Assembly (NCBI RefSeq): GCF_018294505.1
Contig: NC_057803.1
Location: 684,511,881 to 684,575,880, forward strand
Reading direction: 5' to 3'
Source of the DNA: Triticum aestivum
Taxonomy: Eukaryota > Streptophyta > Magnoliopsida > Poales > Poaceae
DNA length: 64,000 nucleotides
Below, piece by piece: positions 12,255 to 22,645 of this stretch. A program made the translations under genes and the position numbers. The notes under the pieces were generated by a model that had not been told where the DNA came from, ran no database searches, and saw only the letters and a program-made list of their open reading frames with translations. The first letter of the stretch is position 1, and each line of letters opens with the position of its first letter.

Positions 12255-13283
12255 ACTAGTAAGGTACACGTGCATTGCACGCATGAGATTTGGCAACCCA
12301 ATTATGAATAAATAACACATTATAGCATGTAAGCTTTGAGTCATATATGCATGATGTAGATGTTCGTTTAATTCTTATAGTTCATTTCATTCAAAATCAT
12401 CTAGTTTTTATAAGAAAGCTAATCTATTTTAAGATTCATGGAATTGTGCGTTGTAAGGCATAAAGTAAAAACAAATCATGTAGAAAAACATTTGGGCAAT
12501 TCTGATACAGAAGATTCTAGAACAAAGAAGAAGTGCTTGTGTTTTGAGGTTTGTGCATTATGCTTAAGTTCAACCATAGAGTCTTCTAGATTGCACATGT
12601 GGCAAAATCTGGCAAAATCACATGTGCAATCTAGAAGACTCTATGGTTGAACTTAAGCATAATGCACAAACCTCAAAACACAAGCACTTCTTCTTTGTTC
12701 TAGAATCTTCCGTATCATAACCGCCCAAACTTTTTTCTAGTTGAATTGCCATTATTTGTTTTTACTTTATGCTTTATAATGCACAATTCCATGAATCATA
12801 AAATAGATTAAGGGCTTCTTTGATTCAAAGGATTCTCAAAGGAATTTTGGAGGATTCTAATCCTTTGGAATTTTTCCTATCTTGGTTGTTTGATTCGTAG
12901 GATTGTAAACCATAGGAATTTTTCCATATGATTCATTTGCACTAGATTTCATAGGAAACATCCCATCCACTCAAACCTCTTTGAAAGAATTCTGTGTTTT
13001 TTCTATGCACAATCAAACACTCGTACAATCCTGTAGGATTCAAGATGACATTCAACTCTAATCCCATGTTCTTCCTATTCCCGCGTTTTTGGAAATCCTA
13101 CGAATCAAAGAGTCCCTAGGTTTTTTATAAAAACTAATTGATTTTGAATGAGATGAACTATAAGAATTAAATGAAGGTCTACATCATGCATATATGACTT
13201 AGAGCTTACATGCTATAGTGTGGTAATTATTCATAATTTGGTTGCAAAATCTGATGCGTGCAATGCATGTGTACCTTACTAGT
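12255..13283. mobile_element. Long foldback element (MITE-like), Mutator-type ends suspected
   Basis: The sequence is a near-perfect palindrome. The left arm 12255-12600 returns as the right arm 12620-13283, around a 19-bp spacer. The outer tips read ACTAGTAAGGTACACGTGCA and its complement. Tips of the form ACTAGTA...GCATTGCACG resemble a Mutator-type MITE group known in grasses; that assignment is from memory. The right arm is longer only because a second MITE (12812-13116) sits in it. I found no clear 9-bp target duplication. The frame seen at 12438-12650 is just the arm. Confidence 0.8.
12812..13116. mobile_element. Tourist/Harbinger-like MITE nested in the foldback arm
   Basis: A 305-bp insert interrupts the right arm, as seen by comparison with the intact left arm. 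It starts GGGCTTCTTTGATTC and ends GAATCAAAGAGTCCC, terminal inverted repeats with two mismatches. Flanking triplets are TAA on the left and TAG on the right, consistent with a decayed TAA/TTA target site of the PIF/Harbinger type. It is non-coding. Confidence 0.75.
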
Positions 13284-13968
13284 ACTCCGAGTATGTGCAA
13301 AAAACAATGGCACGCTACACAGTGTCTCTCTTACAGTTCATGAAGCCACGTGGCACATGCGGAGGCGCTGTCGTGACATCCTTGTGTGGATTGATCATAG
13401 TGACGTGCTGCTGGTTCCAGAAGAATGTGCTCGTCCTCCCTGAGCCACACTGGCGGTACATGCACGAAGCGAAGATGTGCACGCACGCCATGCACACAGT
13501 CATTCCCTCGCATGCACACGCGGGTACATGGGCGGACACAATTTTGTACCAAGATCCACCCCATGTGATAATTTGACGCGTGTAAAGTCCTTCACTTCAT
13601 TGATGGTCAATTAATACAGCGCATGCAAATTGAGTGGACGTGAGGGCGGAAGAAAGACATTACTACTCCAGTGACGTGGCAGTACTTCCATTGGTATCCT
13701 TCATATTTTGTGCCAATTTTTGACAGTAACATAATATTTACGCATCTGAGCAGTGTAGAGTACTTGAAATTTATGCTCCACTAAACTCATCGGGAGCCAT
13801 TTTGGGCCTCGAAACCAAAACTCGTCAATTTATCTTTACCTTGTTCCCATAACATTCGAAAGTACTAGTGCTACAATTAAGTGCAAGCTTGCTCACACCT
13901 ACTAGTACGTAACAAACCTGAACGTGTTCCCACTATGCAGGTATTAGTACTAGTGCTAGTACTTAGGT
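13284..13968. other. Upstream region of the coiled-coil gene; no secure gene
   Basis: A 93-codon open frame at 13295-13576 on the plus strand starts with ATG-like context but has no recognisable domain and is rich in His/Cys/Met from CA-rich sequence, so I do not call it. The part near 13800-13960 shares words with the upstream region of the second coiled-coil gene (28900-29050). This supports a common origin of the two promoters. Confidence 0.3.
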
Positions 13969-13976
13969 TATAAAAA
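13969..13976 (+). promoter_or_regulatory. TATA box of coiled-coil gene copy 1
   Basis: TATAAAAA lies 79 bp before a first ATG (14048) and 246 bp before the main ATG (14215). Copy 2 has TATAAATA in the corresponding position (29053). Confidence 0.55.
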
Positions 13977-14047
13977 GGGGAACTACCTAACCGAAAATTA
14001 CTCTACCTTTCCTCCTCATAAGTGCTTCTTCTTCGTCCATCCTTGCC

Positions 14048-14227
14048 ATGTACGGTGTGCAAAGCTCTAGGTCAAGAAATACCTGTAACAAGGGAGCGGC
14101 AACTAAAACTGCAAAAAATAGAGGGCTCACCACCACGCAGAGACCTCAAAAGATCTCTCACGGGCTGGCGATGGCTCCTAGGAGCGCCCTAGCCACGGAG
14201 GAGAACATGCCAAGATGGCGGCGCTAG
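14048..14227 (+). CDS. Upstream 59-residue open frame overlapping the coiled-coil frame
   Basis: An ATG-to-TAG frame of 60 codons starts 79 bp after the TATA box and ends 13 bases inside the next frame, which begins at 14215. It is basic, with Arg/Lys/Thr/Gln and no hydrophobic segment. It could be an upstream ORF that limits translation of the main frame, or the original N-terminus of the coiled-coil protein separated from it by a one-base indel. A second in-frame ATG (14171) begins Met-Ala-Pro-Arg-Ser-Ala. Real translation is unproven. Confidence 0.35.
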   Translation: MYGVQSSRSRNTCNKGAATKTAKNRGLTTTQRPQKISHGLAMAPRSALATEENMPRWRR

Positions 14228-14781
14228 AGTCGTTATCCCTCGACGGCATGCCCGATCAGCTCAATAAGCACCTCAATAAGCAAAAGGAGTTCATCCACGG
14301 CTTGGTGGAGCTGTTGAAGGAGAGCCTCAATGACATGCCCGCTGAGCTCAATAAGCAAGGGGAATTGACCGCCGGCTTGGTGATGCTACTGAAGAAGAGC
14401 ATTGCCTCGGAGAAGAAGGCGACCGGCGAAATCCTGCAACTTCAGGAGGACAAGGCGAAGCTCTGCCACGAGCTCGACCTGCTGAAGGAGAAGAACGCCG
14501 ATTGGAAGAAGCTGGATGAGAGTAGTAGTTCCTCGATGAAGATGTTGTAGGCCCTCGTCATGGAACAGAAGGAGGAGTTCGTGAAGCTCCGCATCAAGCA
14601 CCCGGCTTCTGTCTAGGTACGTAATGCGGCCATGGAACATATGATGAAGGCTCGCGTCGAGAAATCCCGCGCCATGGACAGAATGAAGAAGATGGCGAAG
14701 GAGACGCGGAAGGAGATGGAGGTCGTGGAGGCGATGAAGAAGCAGTTACGACTCCGCAGCGAATTAGATCATTTGGGGTGA
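14215..14781 (+). pseudogene. Coiled-coil protein, copy 1, interrupted by two TAG codons
   Basis: Function unknown. The frame starts at ATG 14215 and is open to TAG 14548-14550 (111 residues). It then stays in the same frame through a second TAG at 14614-14616 and ends at TGA 14779-14781. The whole 189-codon span keeps coiled-coil composition (Lys/Glu/Leu/Met, heptad spacing), including the part after the stops. The N-terminal third holds two related repeats of about 26-30 residues, each with Met-Pro-x-x-Leu-Asn-Lys and Gly-Leu-Val-x-Leu-Leu-Lys. The segment starting Ala-Thr-Gly-Glu-Ile aligns with the second gene at 29184 (Ala-Thr-Gly-Val-Ile). Both stops could be CAG to TAG changes. An alternative is splicing at AG|GTACGT next to the second TAG. 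I favour a decayed gene. Confidence 0.55.
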
Positions 14782-15219
14782 TAATCTTCCTTCTTCTTTT
14801 GCTCATGTGTTTCTTCTTTTGCTTCGGGTGTTTCGCTGCACGTGTCATGTTCTCTGCGAGGCATGAATAGAACAATGCTAACAATGAGATGACTAGCAAA
14901 TTAGATCATTTTTTATCGCCATATGGCACTGGGCTGCCGTGTTTCGTGCTCCTCCGTCGTAGTACTACTCCAGTGGAAAACTTGAGTATACCACACGGTT
15001 CTTTACTCCTCCTCCGGTCGTCAACACATTTATACGAGCAGTCAGATCACAAGGCCCGGCCTTCCAGCAGTAATGAGCCGTCAAATCACAAATGCCCTCG
15101 CCTCTCGTGAAAAGGACCAAGCTAGATTACCCCACCCTCTAGCCTTTTAAAAAAATGTATACATTTGTATAGTAGTAGTATCGATGGATTGCACCATGGA
15201 GCAAAACTAACAAGATGAA
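14782..15219. repeat. 3' flank of copy 1 with a segment duplicated near 46.7 kb
   Basis: From about 15035 the sequence matches 46,745-46,965: both have 'TTCCAGCAGTAA', 'GTCAAATCACA', a CTTTTAAA...GTAT tract and GGATTGC(A/G)CCATGGAG. This is a diverged segmental copy, so the coiled-coil gene region was tandemly duplicated. No gene is seen inside. The last five bases, ATGAA, are the left target duplication of element E1. Confidence 0.55.
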
Positions 15220-16390
15220 TGTCGGAGCAATGAGCCGCGGGTAGGCTAACCCGAGGCCCATAACCTTTCAAGACATCGGGGCTGACTGCGCCCCTCAAAA
15301 CAACGGACAGAGAGCCGACTTCAGGAGGGCGGCTGGAGGAACAGCAGGCAGCCCATATGCGTCCGAGCCCTAGAGAAGAGATCAAGACCGGTCGACTCCG
15401 ACTGGCAGCTTCCAGAGAAGCCGGCCACGGGGAGTCGGCCCACGACACTAGCAAAGCCCATGCCCTCATTAGGGGGGATGGGACAGGGAGTGGCGATAGT
15501 AAAGCCCACTCCCTCCCCTTTTCCGGGGGATGGCTAGGGCACAGTGCATTGTACCAGCGGAGATCTCCGTGTGGTGCAGCACTATTGCCATGCCATCCCT
15601 GACGTCAACAACAATGGGCGGAGTCCTGTACCCACGACGGTTTAACAGTACGATCCACGGAAGACGGCCCTACCAGTCAGTGAGAGTCTGGAAGACAACA
15701 AGGGCGCCACCAGTCAGACCCGTAGGGAGCCGGCCCACGGAAGTCGTCCTGCCCCTCCCATGGGTCCCCCGCGCCATTAACCAGACGAGACGGGGAGTGG
15801 CTACAGTAATCGCATGCCAGGCGGCAGGCCTGTAGCCATGACCCCATGACCAAGCCTGCGTCATTAGAGGCACGGCTATAGTAATCAGCAGCCGGCAGGA
15901 CCCGCCAGCGGCGGGTGCGGCCTGTCGGCTCCATAGCAGACCAGTCGGCTGGGCCCACCAATCGGTGGGCCCCGGCAGTCGGCCGGCGGGCCCGCAGGCG
16001 AGGAGACTGACAGCTGGGCCCTATGTCCATACAGTTTACCCTTGTACCCCTAGGGGTAGGCTTATATAAACCCCCCAGGACACCCATGCAAAGGGTTCCG
16101 ATTCATTAGAACTAGACCAGACCTTAGAGAAAGGAGAGAGCTAGCCCTGCCTTCTCCTGTCCACAGATACAGCTCGAGGAGTGCCTTTGTACTCACTTTG
16201 CCTTAGTGATCATGCGGAGACCCCGCAGAGCAGGACTAGGGGTGTTATCTCCTAGGAGATCCCCGAACCTGGGTAAAGCACGCTGGCGTTCGTGTCTATG
16301 CCTCATCCCGTTTCCAGGCACCGGCGACGTTCTACTCGCCCCCACCATGATAAGCCATCCATTGGCATGTGTCGCACCCAACCCCCGACA
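15220..16390 (+). repeat. 5' LTR of E1
   Basis: The LTR begins TGTCGGAGCAATGAGC and ends CCAACCCCCGACA, directly before the primer site. A TATA box (TATATAAA) is at 16063-16070, about 840 bp in. It aligns with 27052-28223 along its full length. Confidence 0.95.
16063..16070 (+). promoter_or_regulatory. TATA box in E1 5' LTR
   Basis: TATATAAA followed by a C-rich stretch; the same box is kept in the 3' LTR at 27896-27903. It marks the U3/R boundary region. Confidence 0.75.
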
Positions 16391-16392
16391 TT

Positions 16393-16410
16393 TGGCGCCC
16401 ACCGTGGGGC
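16393..16410 (+). promoter_or_regulatory. Primer-binding site of E1
   Basis: TGGCGCCCACCGTGGGGC starts two bases after the LTR. The first seven bases match the end of plant tRNA-Asp-type sites; beyond that I do not assign the tRNA. E2 has the identical 18 bases and E3 differs at one. Confidence 0.8.
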
Positions 16411-17597
16411 CTGGTGCACCATCGTCCGGAGACCTGTTCTGGACGGGAACCCTTTTTCTCCCTAGCGAGCGCAGCCAGCCCGGCACGCCAGACGGAGTCT
16501 GCGCTGACGTGCTGCATGGCGCTGAAATCGCCTGCGCGGCCAATTGCCTCGCCGATCTTGTCGGCGAGGTCCGCCTCTCCGACGAGCCTGCATCCGACGC
16601 AGGCTCGGGCGGCCCCAAGAGCCTCCTTGCGGGCCTCCTTGATCAACTCCACGTCGCCAGCGAGCCAGCTGGGGACTTGGAGTCCGTGGGCTCCACCAAT
16701 CCGATGCTGGTCGACTCCGACACCGCGTCGCTTCACATGTTCCCCACCAACATGGTGGTCTACGATGTACCGCTTCCTCACGCGGAGAGCGGCGGAAGTA
16801 CCGTCACAGAAGTGCTTGTCATTGATCATGACGAGCACTCGGGCGGGGGTGATTATGACCTACTCAATGCGGCGCTACAAGACCTGGCCGCGCCCATTCC
16901 CGAAGACGCCAACGCCGAGACGCTGGAGGCACGCCGCCTTCAGCTAGTCGAAGGCGCCAAAAAGCTGGCCAGCATGAGACGCCTGTCAGAAGCCTACCAG
17001 CGCGAGATGGACCGCACTGTGGGCGGCACGCCGGCTGTGGCTGGGCCTAGCCGCCTTGGCACGGTCCAGCAGCGCGGCGCGGCCATCGCCGATCTGTTCG
17101 GGGCGAATCGCCCCATCTACGCCACACATGCAGAGAATATTCGAGCCGACCAGGCGGCGGCGGATGAGCTGGACAAGTTCGAGGGCGAAGAACATTGCCT
17201 GATGACGGAGCGCGTCCAGTGACTCCTTGACGCGGCTACTGAGCAGAACGAAGCCGGCTGCCACACTGATGCGCCGCGCCAACAGAATGACGACCTGCTT
17301 CCGCGCCGAGACCAAGACGTGGAGTCTCGGACACTAACTGGCGGCGTCCGCGGAAGAAAGGACAAGGAGCCGGCTGCCAGCCGCAGTCAGACTCGCATCA
17401 CCATAGAGCGCGACCGAGACGACCGCCCAAGAACAGTGGAACAATGGGACGACTGTCCGCCTCCTCCCCCTCGGAGGGAAAGGCGAATCTCCCGCCGCCT
17501 GTTGATCATCCGACGCTCGGCGACTGCCTTGGCCGCTGAGAGGGAGTCAGAGAGAATGATGCCCGCGACCAGATCGACCGTCTCCATCGATCCCTAG
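16411..17597 (+). pseudogene. gag N-terminal region of E1
   Basis: A plus-strand frame continues from the primer site, rich in Ala/Asp/Glu/Ser. It is interrupted by TGA at 17220-17222, then stays in the same frame to TAG at 17595-17597. The start codon is uncertain, because the frame is open back into the LTR. This part of Tat-like gag is poorly conserved and I see no named domain, only Arg/Asp-rich and Ala/Glu-rich helical stretches. The next gag part is in another frame (from about 17600), so at least one frameshift separates them. Confidence 0.7.
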
Positions 17598-17617
17598 CGC
17601 TTGAAGAAGAAGATGAG

Positions 17618-18637
17618 TTGGGTCCGCCGTGTTTCGGCCCCCGCATCCGAAACGAGCCCTTCCCCAAAGGGTTCACGCTCCCCAGAGATACACCCAAATA
17701 CACCGGCTCCGTGAAGCTGAAAGACTGGCTGGTCGACTACTCCACGGCCGTCAGCATAGCAAACGGCAACAAGCGTGTTGCCGTGAAATACGTTCCGCTC
17801 ATGCTCCAAGGCACGGCCCGGACTTGGCTGAGTAGCTTAAGGCCCCGCAGCATCAATAGTTGGGTCGACTTCACTGATGCCTTCGTCCGCAACTTCACCA
17901 GCCCGTACAAGCGGCCTCCCAAGCCTCGCCAGCTCTCCCTATGTGTACAGGGCCCCAGCGAGTCAACCCGCGACTACCTCACGCGCTGGGCCGAGCTTCG
18001 CAACTCCTGCGAAGGCGTACACGAGGTGCATGCCATTGAGTACTTCACTGCAGGATGCCGAGAGGGCACCCTCCTCAAGCACAAGCTTCTCTATGACAAG
18101 CCGACATCCCTCGATGAACTGTTGATCATAGCGGACAAGTACGCCACGGCCGACTCCTCCATGAAGACAGAGATTCAAGTCAGCGCGACCGGCAAGGTGG
18201 CTCCTCAGGCTCCTCGAACTCCGGCCGGAGACACCAGTCGGCATCAACCGCAGAGCGACCACAAGTGCAAAGCCCCACCGCTGACTTCCACCAGTCTGCA
18301 GGTGGCGACGATCGAAAACCAGCAGCCGGAAGGGCAGCCCTCGCCAAAACGCCAGAAGGGCGGCAAGCCCAACTGGCAGCCGGCTTTCTCATATGAGCAG
18401 ACCTTGCATGGACCCTGCAAGTTCCATAGCGGCGCAAAACCGTCCAACCACACCACTTGGAAATGCCACTGGCTCACCAGGATAGCCAAGGGAGACGGAC
18501 TTTTGCCTCCCCCACCTGCAGAGCAGCCGCCTCCTTCGCCCCAGCAGCCGGCGGTCAGTCCAGTCGGCGCAGTACAAGATGAGTACCCCGACGAGCAGGG
18601 AGCTTATGTCGTGTTCACCAGTGTGGCTGACCCATGA
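17618..18637 (+). pseudogene. gag capsid and nucleocapsid region of E1
   Basis: This 340-codon open stretch carries the retrotransposon gag domain: a Leu-Met-Leu-Gln-Gly-Thr-Ala-Arg-Thr-Trp-Leu motif about 70 residues in, then the Trp-x-Asp-Phe-x-x-Ala-Phe-x-x-Asn-Phe helix and a Leu-x-x-Cys-x-Gln block. Gag forms the particle around element RNA. Near the C-terminus a Cys-x-x-His...His-Thr-Thr-x-x-Cys array replaces a classic zinc knuckle. No ATG start is visible because the frame joins the upstream gag segment. It ends in TGA 18635-18637, and the same frame resumes as protease. Confidence 0.9.
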
Positions 18638-19678
18638 CACAGCAAGCGGCTACAGCAGCAGGAGGTGAATGCAGTAGCGTCTGACACCCCAGAGTTTAGG
18701 CACTGGTCTGAGAAGCCCATCAGCTGGAGCAGAGCTGACCACCCCGAAGTAATGCCCAAACCCGGCTCCTATGCGTTTGTTTTGGACGCCACCTTTTCCA
18801 CGGACAAACGAGCTACTCGCTTCTCCAGAGTCCTGATAGACGGCGGCAGAAACATCAACATCCTGTACAAAGACACCATGGAGAAGTTAGGGATCAGGCA
18901 GAGGCAACTACAGTCCAGCCGGACGGTGTTCCACGGCATAGTTCCTGGCCTTTCCTGCTCTCCAATCGGCAAGATCTTGATCGACGTCCTCTTCGGAGAC
19001 AAGGATCATTTCTGCCGAGAGTCAATTTGGTTTGAGGTGGTGGACCTAGAGAGCCCATACCATGCGCTGCTTGGCCGGCTAGCCCTGTCCAAGTTCATGG
19101 CCGTCCCCCCCTATGCCTACCTCAAGATGAAGAGGCCGAGTTCCAAGGGGATCCTGACCATAACTGGCGACTACGAGAATTTGCACCGATTTCAGATCAA
19201 GCTCAACCCAGAGAAGTGCGTCTTCGGAGTACCAGCCGGCCAGCTCCTTGGTTTCCTGGTCTCTGAACGCGGCATAGAATGCAACCATGTGAAGATCAAG
19301 GCAATTGAAAGGATGGAGGTACCCAGCCGACTGCTGGACGTACAAAAGTTCACCGGTTGTTTGGCGTCCATCAACCAATTCATCAGTCGGCTGGGCGAGA
19401 AGGCTCTTCCCCTGTACCAACTCATGAAGAAGACCACTTTTTTCGAGTGGAACCACAAGGCGGACGAAGCATTTTTCCAACTAAAGAAGATGCTGACTAC
19501 TCCACCTATCCTAGCGGCTCCGACTACTAAGGAGCCCATGCTCCTCTACATCGCTACCACCAGCCGAGTGGTCAGCACGGTCATTGTGGTAGAGCGCAAG
19601 GAGGAAGGCAAAGCGCTACCAGTCCAGAGGCCGGTATATTATTTGAGTGAAGTATTGTCGACCTCCAAGCAAAACTAA
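18638..19678 (+). pseudogene. Protease fused to the C-terminal part of RT; RT palm deleted (E1)
   Basis: The frame begins as an aspartic protease with the Leu-Ile-Asp-Gly-Gly active-site motif (about 18830-18850), followed by the usual His-Ala-Leu-Leu-Gly-Arg and Tyr-x-Lys-Met-Lys blocks. At about 19170-19190 it jumps straight into the Lys-Leu-Asn-Pro-Glu-Lys-Cys-x-Phe-Gly motif that normally lies after the RT catalytic Asp-Asp. The fingers and palm, including the Tyr-x-Asp-Asp box, are absent, while the frame stays open. By comparison with E3, about 300 codons are missing. The rest covers the RT thumb/connection up to Ser-Lys-Gln-Asn and ends at TAA 19676-19678. The element cannot make active RT. 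Confidence 0.9.
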
Positions 19679-19693
19679 CCCCACTACCAGAAG

Positions 19694-20726
19694 ATGTGCT
19701 ATGGTGTGCATTTTGCCGCGAAGAAATTGAAGCCTTACTTCCAAGAACATCCAATCACTGTGGTCTGCACGGCTCCTCTAGCTGAGGTCATCGAGTGGCA
19801 AAGGTCATGTGGCCAAATGGGCCATAGATTTGGCCCCCTATACCATCTACTACCAACCTCGCACTGCCATCAAGTCACAAGCGCTGGCCGACTTCCTCGT
19901 CGACTGGGCCGAAACCCAGTATGTACCACCAGCGCCCGACTCCACCCATTGGCGAATGCATTTCGACGGTTCCAAGATGCGCACCGGCTTGGGAGCCGGC
20001 TTCGTCCTCACCTCTCCCAAGGGTGACAAGCTCAAGTATGTGCTGCAAATCCATTTTGCTGTCTCCAACAACGTCGCCGAGTACGAGGCACTCATTCCCG
20101 GGCTCCGGCTAGCCAAAGAGCTCGGCATTCGCCGGATCCTGTGCTATGGTGACTCCGACTTGGTGGTCCAGCAGTCGTCAGGCGATTGGGACGCCAAGGA
20201 CGCAAACATGGCAAGCTACCACTTCCTCGTACAAGAACTTAGCGGATACTTTGAGGGGTGCGAGTTTCTCCATGTACCAAGAAATGACAACGACCAAGCA
20301 GACGCCCTGGCACGAATCGGGTCCACCAGTCAGGCGATACTGTCCGGCATCGCACTCCAGCGCCTCCTCAAGCCGTCCGCCAAGACATCACCGGAGTCAG
20401 ACTCCATCTTCGTGCTGGCTCCTCCTGAAGTAGTCGGACCTGACTCAAGAGCCCCCGCAGACGGCACGAGTATTCCGGCAGGCAGCATGGAAATCGTGGC
20501 AGTCGCACTTGGCTCGGGGACTGCGGTAGTCAGCCCGGAGACTTCAGAGCCCGGCCCGGGGACTACGCCAATCCGCCCGGGGACTTCATCAACACAACAA
20601 GCGGCCGCCGACTCCAACCCGCCACCACCCGGCCCTGCCGCCCTCGTCCAAGTCGCAGTCTTGGCTGTTGCAGAAATCGCAACACCTTCATGGATTCATA
20701 GTAAACAAGGAGCTGCCAGTCGATGA
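19694..20726 (+). pseudogene. RT connection and RNase H of E1
   Basis: After the stop the same frame runs to about 19800. Then a frameshift moves the coding into the frame that is open from 19809. RNase H removes RNA from the RNA/DNA hybrid during reverse transcription. Its acidic residues are all present: Asp in His-Phe-Asp-Gly-Ser, Glu in Ala-Glu-Tyr-Glu-Ala-Leu, Asp in Tyr-Gly-Asp-Ser-Asp-Leu, and Asp in Asp-Gln-Ala-Asp-Ala-Leu-Ala. Downstream of 20330 is a Pro/Gly/Ser/Thr-rich linker of about 120 residues before integrase. Confidence 0.9.
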
Positions 20727-21939
20727 GATCTCGGCTCGGCAAGTACAAAGCCGGGCAGTAGCATACACCATCGTCAATAGAGAGCTCGTAAGGCGCAGTG
20801 TCACTGGTGTTCACCAGCGATGTGTGGAGCCAGGGCAAGGCCAAGCAATCCTCAAAGACATCCATCAAGGCGAGTGTGGCCACCATGCGTCTTCGAGAGC
20901 ACTCATCGCCAAAGCTTTCCGCCATGGCTTCTTCTGGCCGACTGCTCTTGAAGACGCCAAGTCTTGAGTCCAAAAATTCAAGGGGTGCCAGAAGTTTCGA
21001 TCTAAGCCTCATCAGCCGGCTTCGGCACTCAAAACTATTCCTATTGCGTGGCCCTTTGCTGTTTGGGGACTGGACATGGTCAGACCATTCAAGACGGCAC
21101 GAGGCGGTTTGACTCACTTACTTGTCGTAGTGGACAAGTTCACCAAGTGGATAGAAGCAAAACCAATCAAGAGTTTAAATGGTCCGACCGTTGTGACCTT
21201 CATCTCCGACATCACAACTCGGTACAGCATACCGCACAACATCATCACCGACAATGGCACAAATTTTGCCAAAGGTGCCTTGGCCTGTTTCTGCGCGACG
21301 CAGGGCATCCGACTGGACTTAGCGTCCGTTGCCCATCCACAGTCCAACTATCAGGTAGAGCGAGCAAATAGCCTAATCCTGTCCGGCATCAAGCCTCGGC
21401 TGGTCAAGCCTCTGGAGCGCTCGGCAGGCTGCTAGCTTGATGAGTTGCCAGCCATCCTCTGGAGCCTGCGCACGACTCCAAACAAGTCAACCAGCTTCAC
21501 GCCCTTCTTCCTCGTCTACGGTGCTGAAGCCATCATCCCAACGGACATAGAGTTCGACTCCCGTCGAACCACCATGTACACCGAAGAGGAAGCAGAAGAA
21601 GCACATCAAGATGGCGTCGATCTGCTAGACGAGGGCCAGCTGTTGGCACTCAGCCGATCCAGCATCTACCAGCAGATCCTACACCGATACTACAACCGGA
21701 AGGTCAAGTCGCGATCTTTCCAAGAAGGAGACCTTGTGCTCCGGCTGATTCAGCGAACAGCCGGCCAGCACAAGCTCTCAGCACCTTGGGAAGGCCCTTT
21801 CATCATCAGCAAAGTGTTGGGCAATGACTCCTACTACCTGATCGATGCTCAGAAGCCCCGAGCACACAAGAGGGACGACTCCGACAAAGAGACGGAGCGA
21901 CCATGGAATGCAAACCTCCTCCAAAGATTTTACAGTTAA
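20668..21939 (+). pseudogene. Integrase of E1, two in-frame stops
   Basis: Integrase inserts the cDNA. The frame has the zinc-binding His-His at Cys-Gly-His-His-Ala, then a TGA at 20965-20967. The motif Asp-Met (first catalytic Asp), Thr-Asp-Asn-Gly-Thr-Asn (second) and Val-Glu-Arg-Ala-Asn (catalytic Glu) follow. A second stop, TAG at 21433-21435, comes next, and the C-terminal domain ends at 21939. The second zinc ligand pair is degraded: Cys-Gln remains where Cys-x-x-Cys is expected. No chromodomain follows. Because two stops break the frame, no full protein is expected. Confidence 0.9.
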
Positions 21940-22645
21940 TGCAGTATGTATCATGCTACCTTTTGCATTAAAGTACGAAGACCTCGGGCCCCTCGAGGGG
22001 AGCTCGGGGACTGCCTTCTTTTATCTATATGATAAAAGAGTTATGCCTATGAATATGTTATTCTTCGTGATGCCACTTGGCACCGGGTTCGACTAGTCGG
22101 CCCAGGGACTTGCCGACTTGAGCTATGAAACGACTTCCTGCAGCCGGACAAGTAATGTTTGGCACTTAAGCCGTCTCCTGTTAGAAGCTGCAGATCGTAG
22201 AGCGACTGTCCGGTGAACAGGAGTAAGGTAGAATGGGTGCCCATATGAAAAATGGCTAAGGACTCAAAGCTCGCTCATAGTTTAAAGCCGGTTTTCAGCC
22301 TTTTACAACCGACTCTTTAGCAGCCGGCTTGCCGTTTCCTAAATTAACTTGCTAAAGACTCTAAAAGGCTAAGTACTTGCTTTCCCAAAGAAGCCAAGTT
22401 TTCGATCTAGCGCAGTCCACAGAGCGGCTGTCCGACTGGCAAGACGGCAACCAAGGGAAGGCGGCAAAGGAAAAAGTCAAAGAGCAATAAGCAAGAAGAG
22501 ATAGAATGAGGATAAATATTGACATAGAAAGGCCCTTGGCCGAATCATCAAACAGAAGTTCAAGATACACCTAGTGGGTGCAATTGTGCAAAATAACAAG
22601 TTCATTGAGAATGCTAGGCAGGTAAAGTAAAGATAAAGTGGCAGC
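21940..22645. other. E1 spacer between pol and antisense gene
   Basis: Non-coding sequence between the convergent 3' ends of pol (plus) and the antisense gene (minus). It contains a few 'GCCGACT/AGCCGG' words but no clear tandem array, unlike the same slot in E2 and E3. Confidence 0.6.

Noticed and set aside
12438..12650. 70-codon frame inside the foldback
   Set aside because: It runs along a palindrome arm and into its centre; it has no independent support.
13295..13576. 93-codon plus-strand frame as a gene
   Set aside because: No domain, two other overlapping frames of similar size on the minus strand, and a composition set by CA-rich sequence.
14387..14899. Minus-strand frames opposite the coiled-coil gene
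   Set aside because: They are shadows of the plus-strand frame (Leu-rich antisense of Lys/Glu codons).
16206..16400. gag start inside the E1 5' LTR
   Set aside because: The frame is merely open back through the primer site into the LTR. Its apparent first codon is GTG, and transcripts begin after the TATA box at 16063, so the true start cannot be set here.
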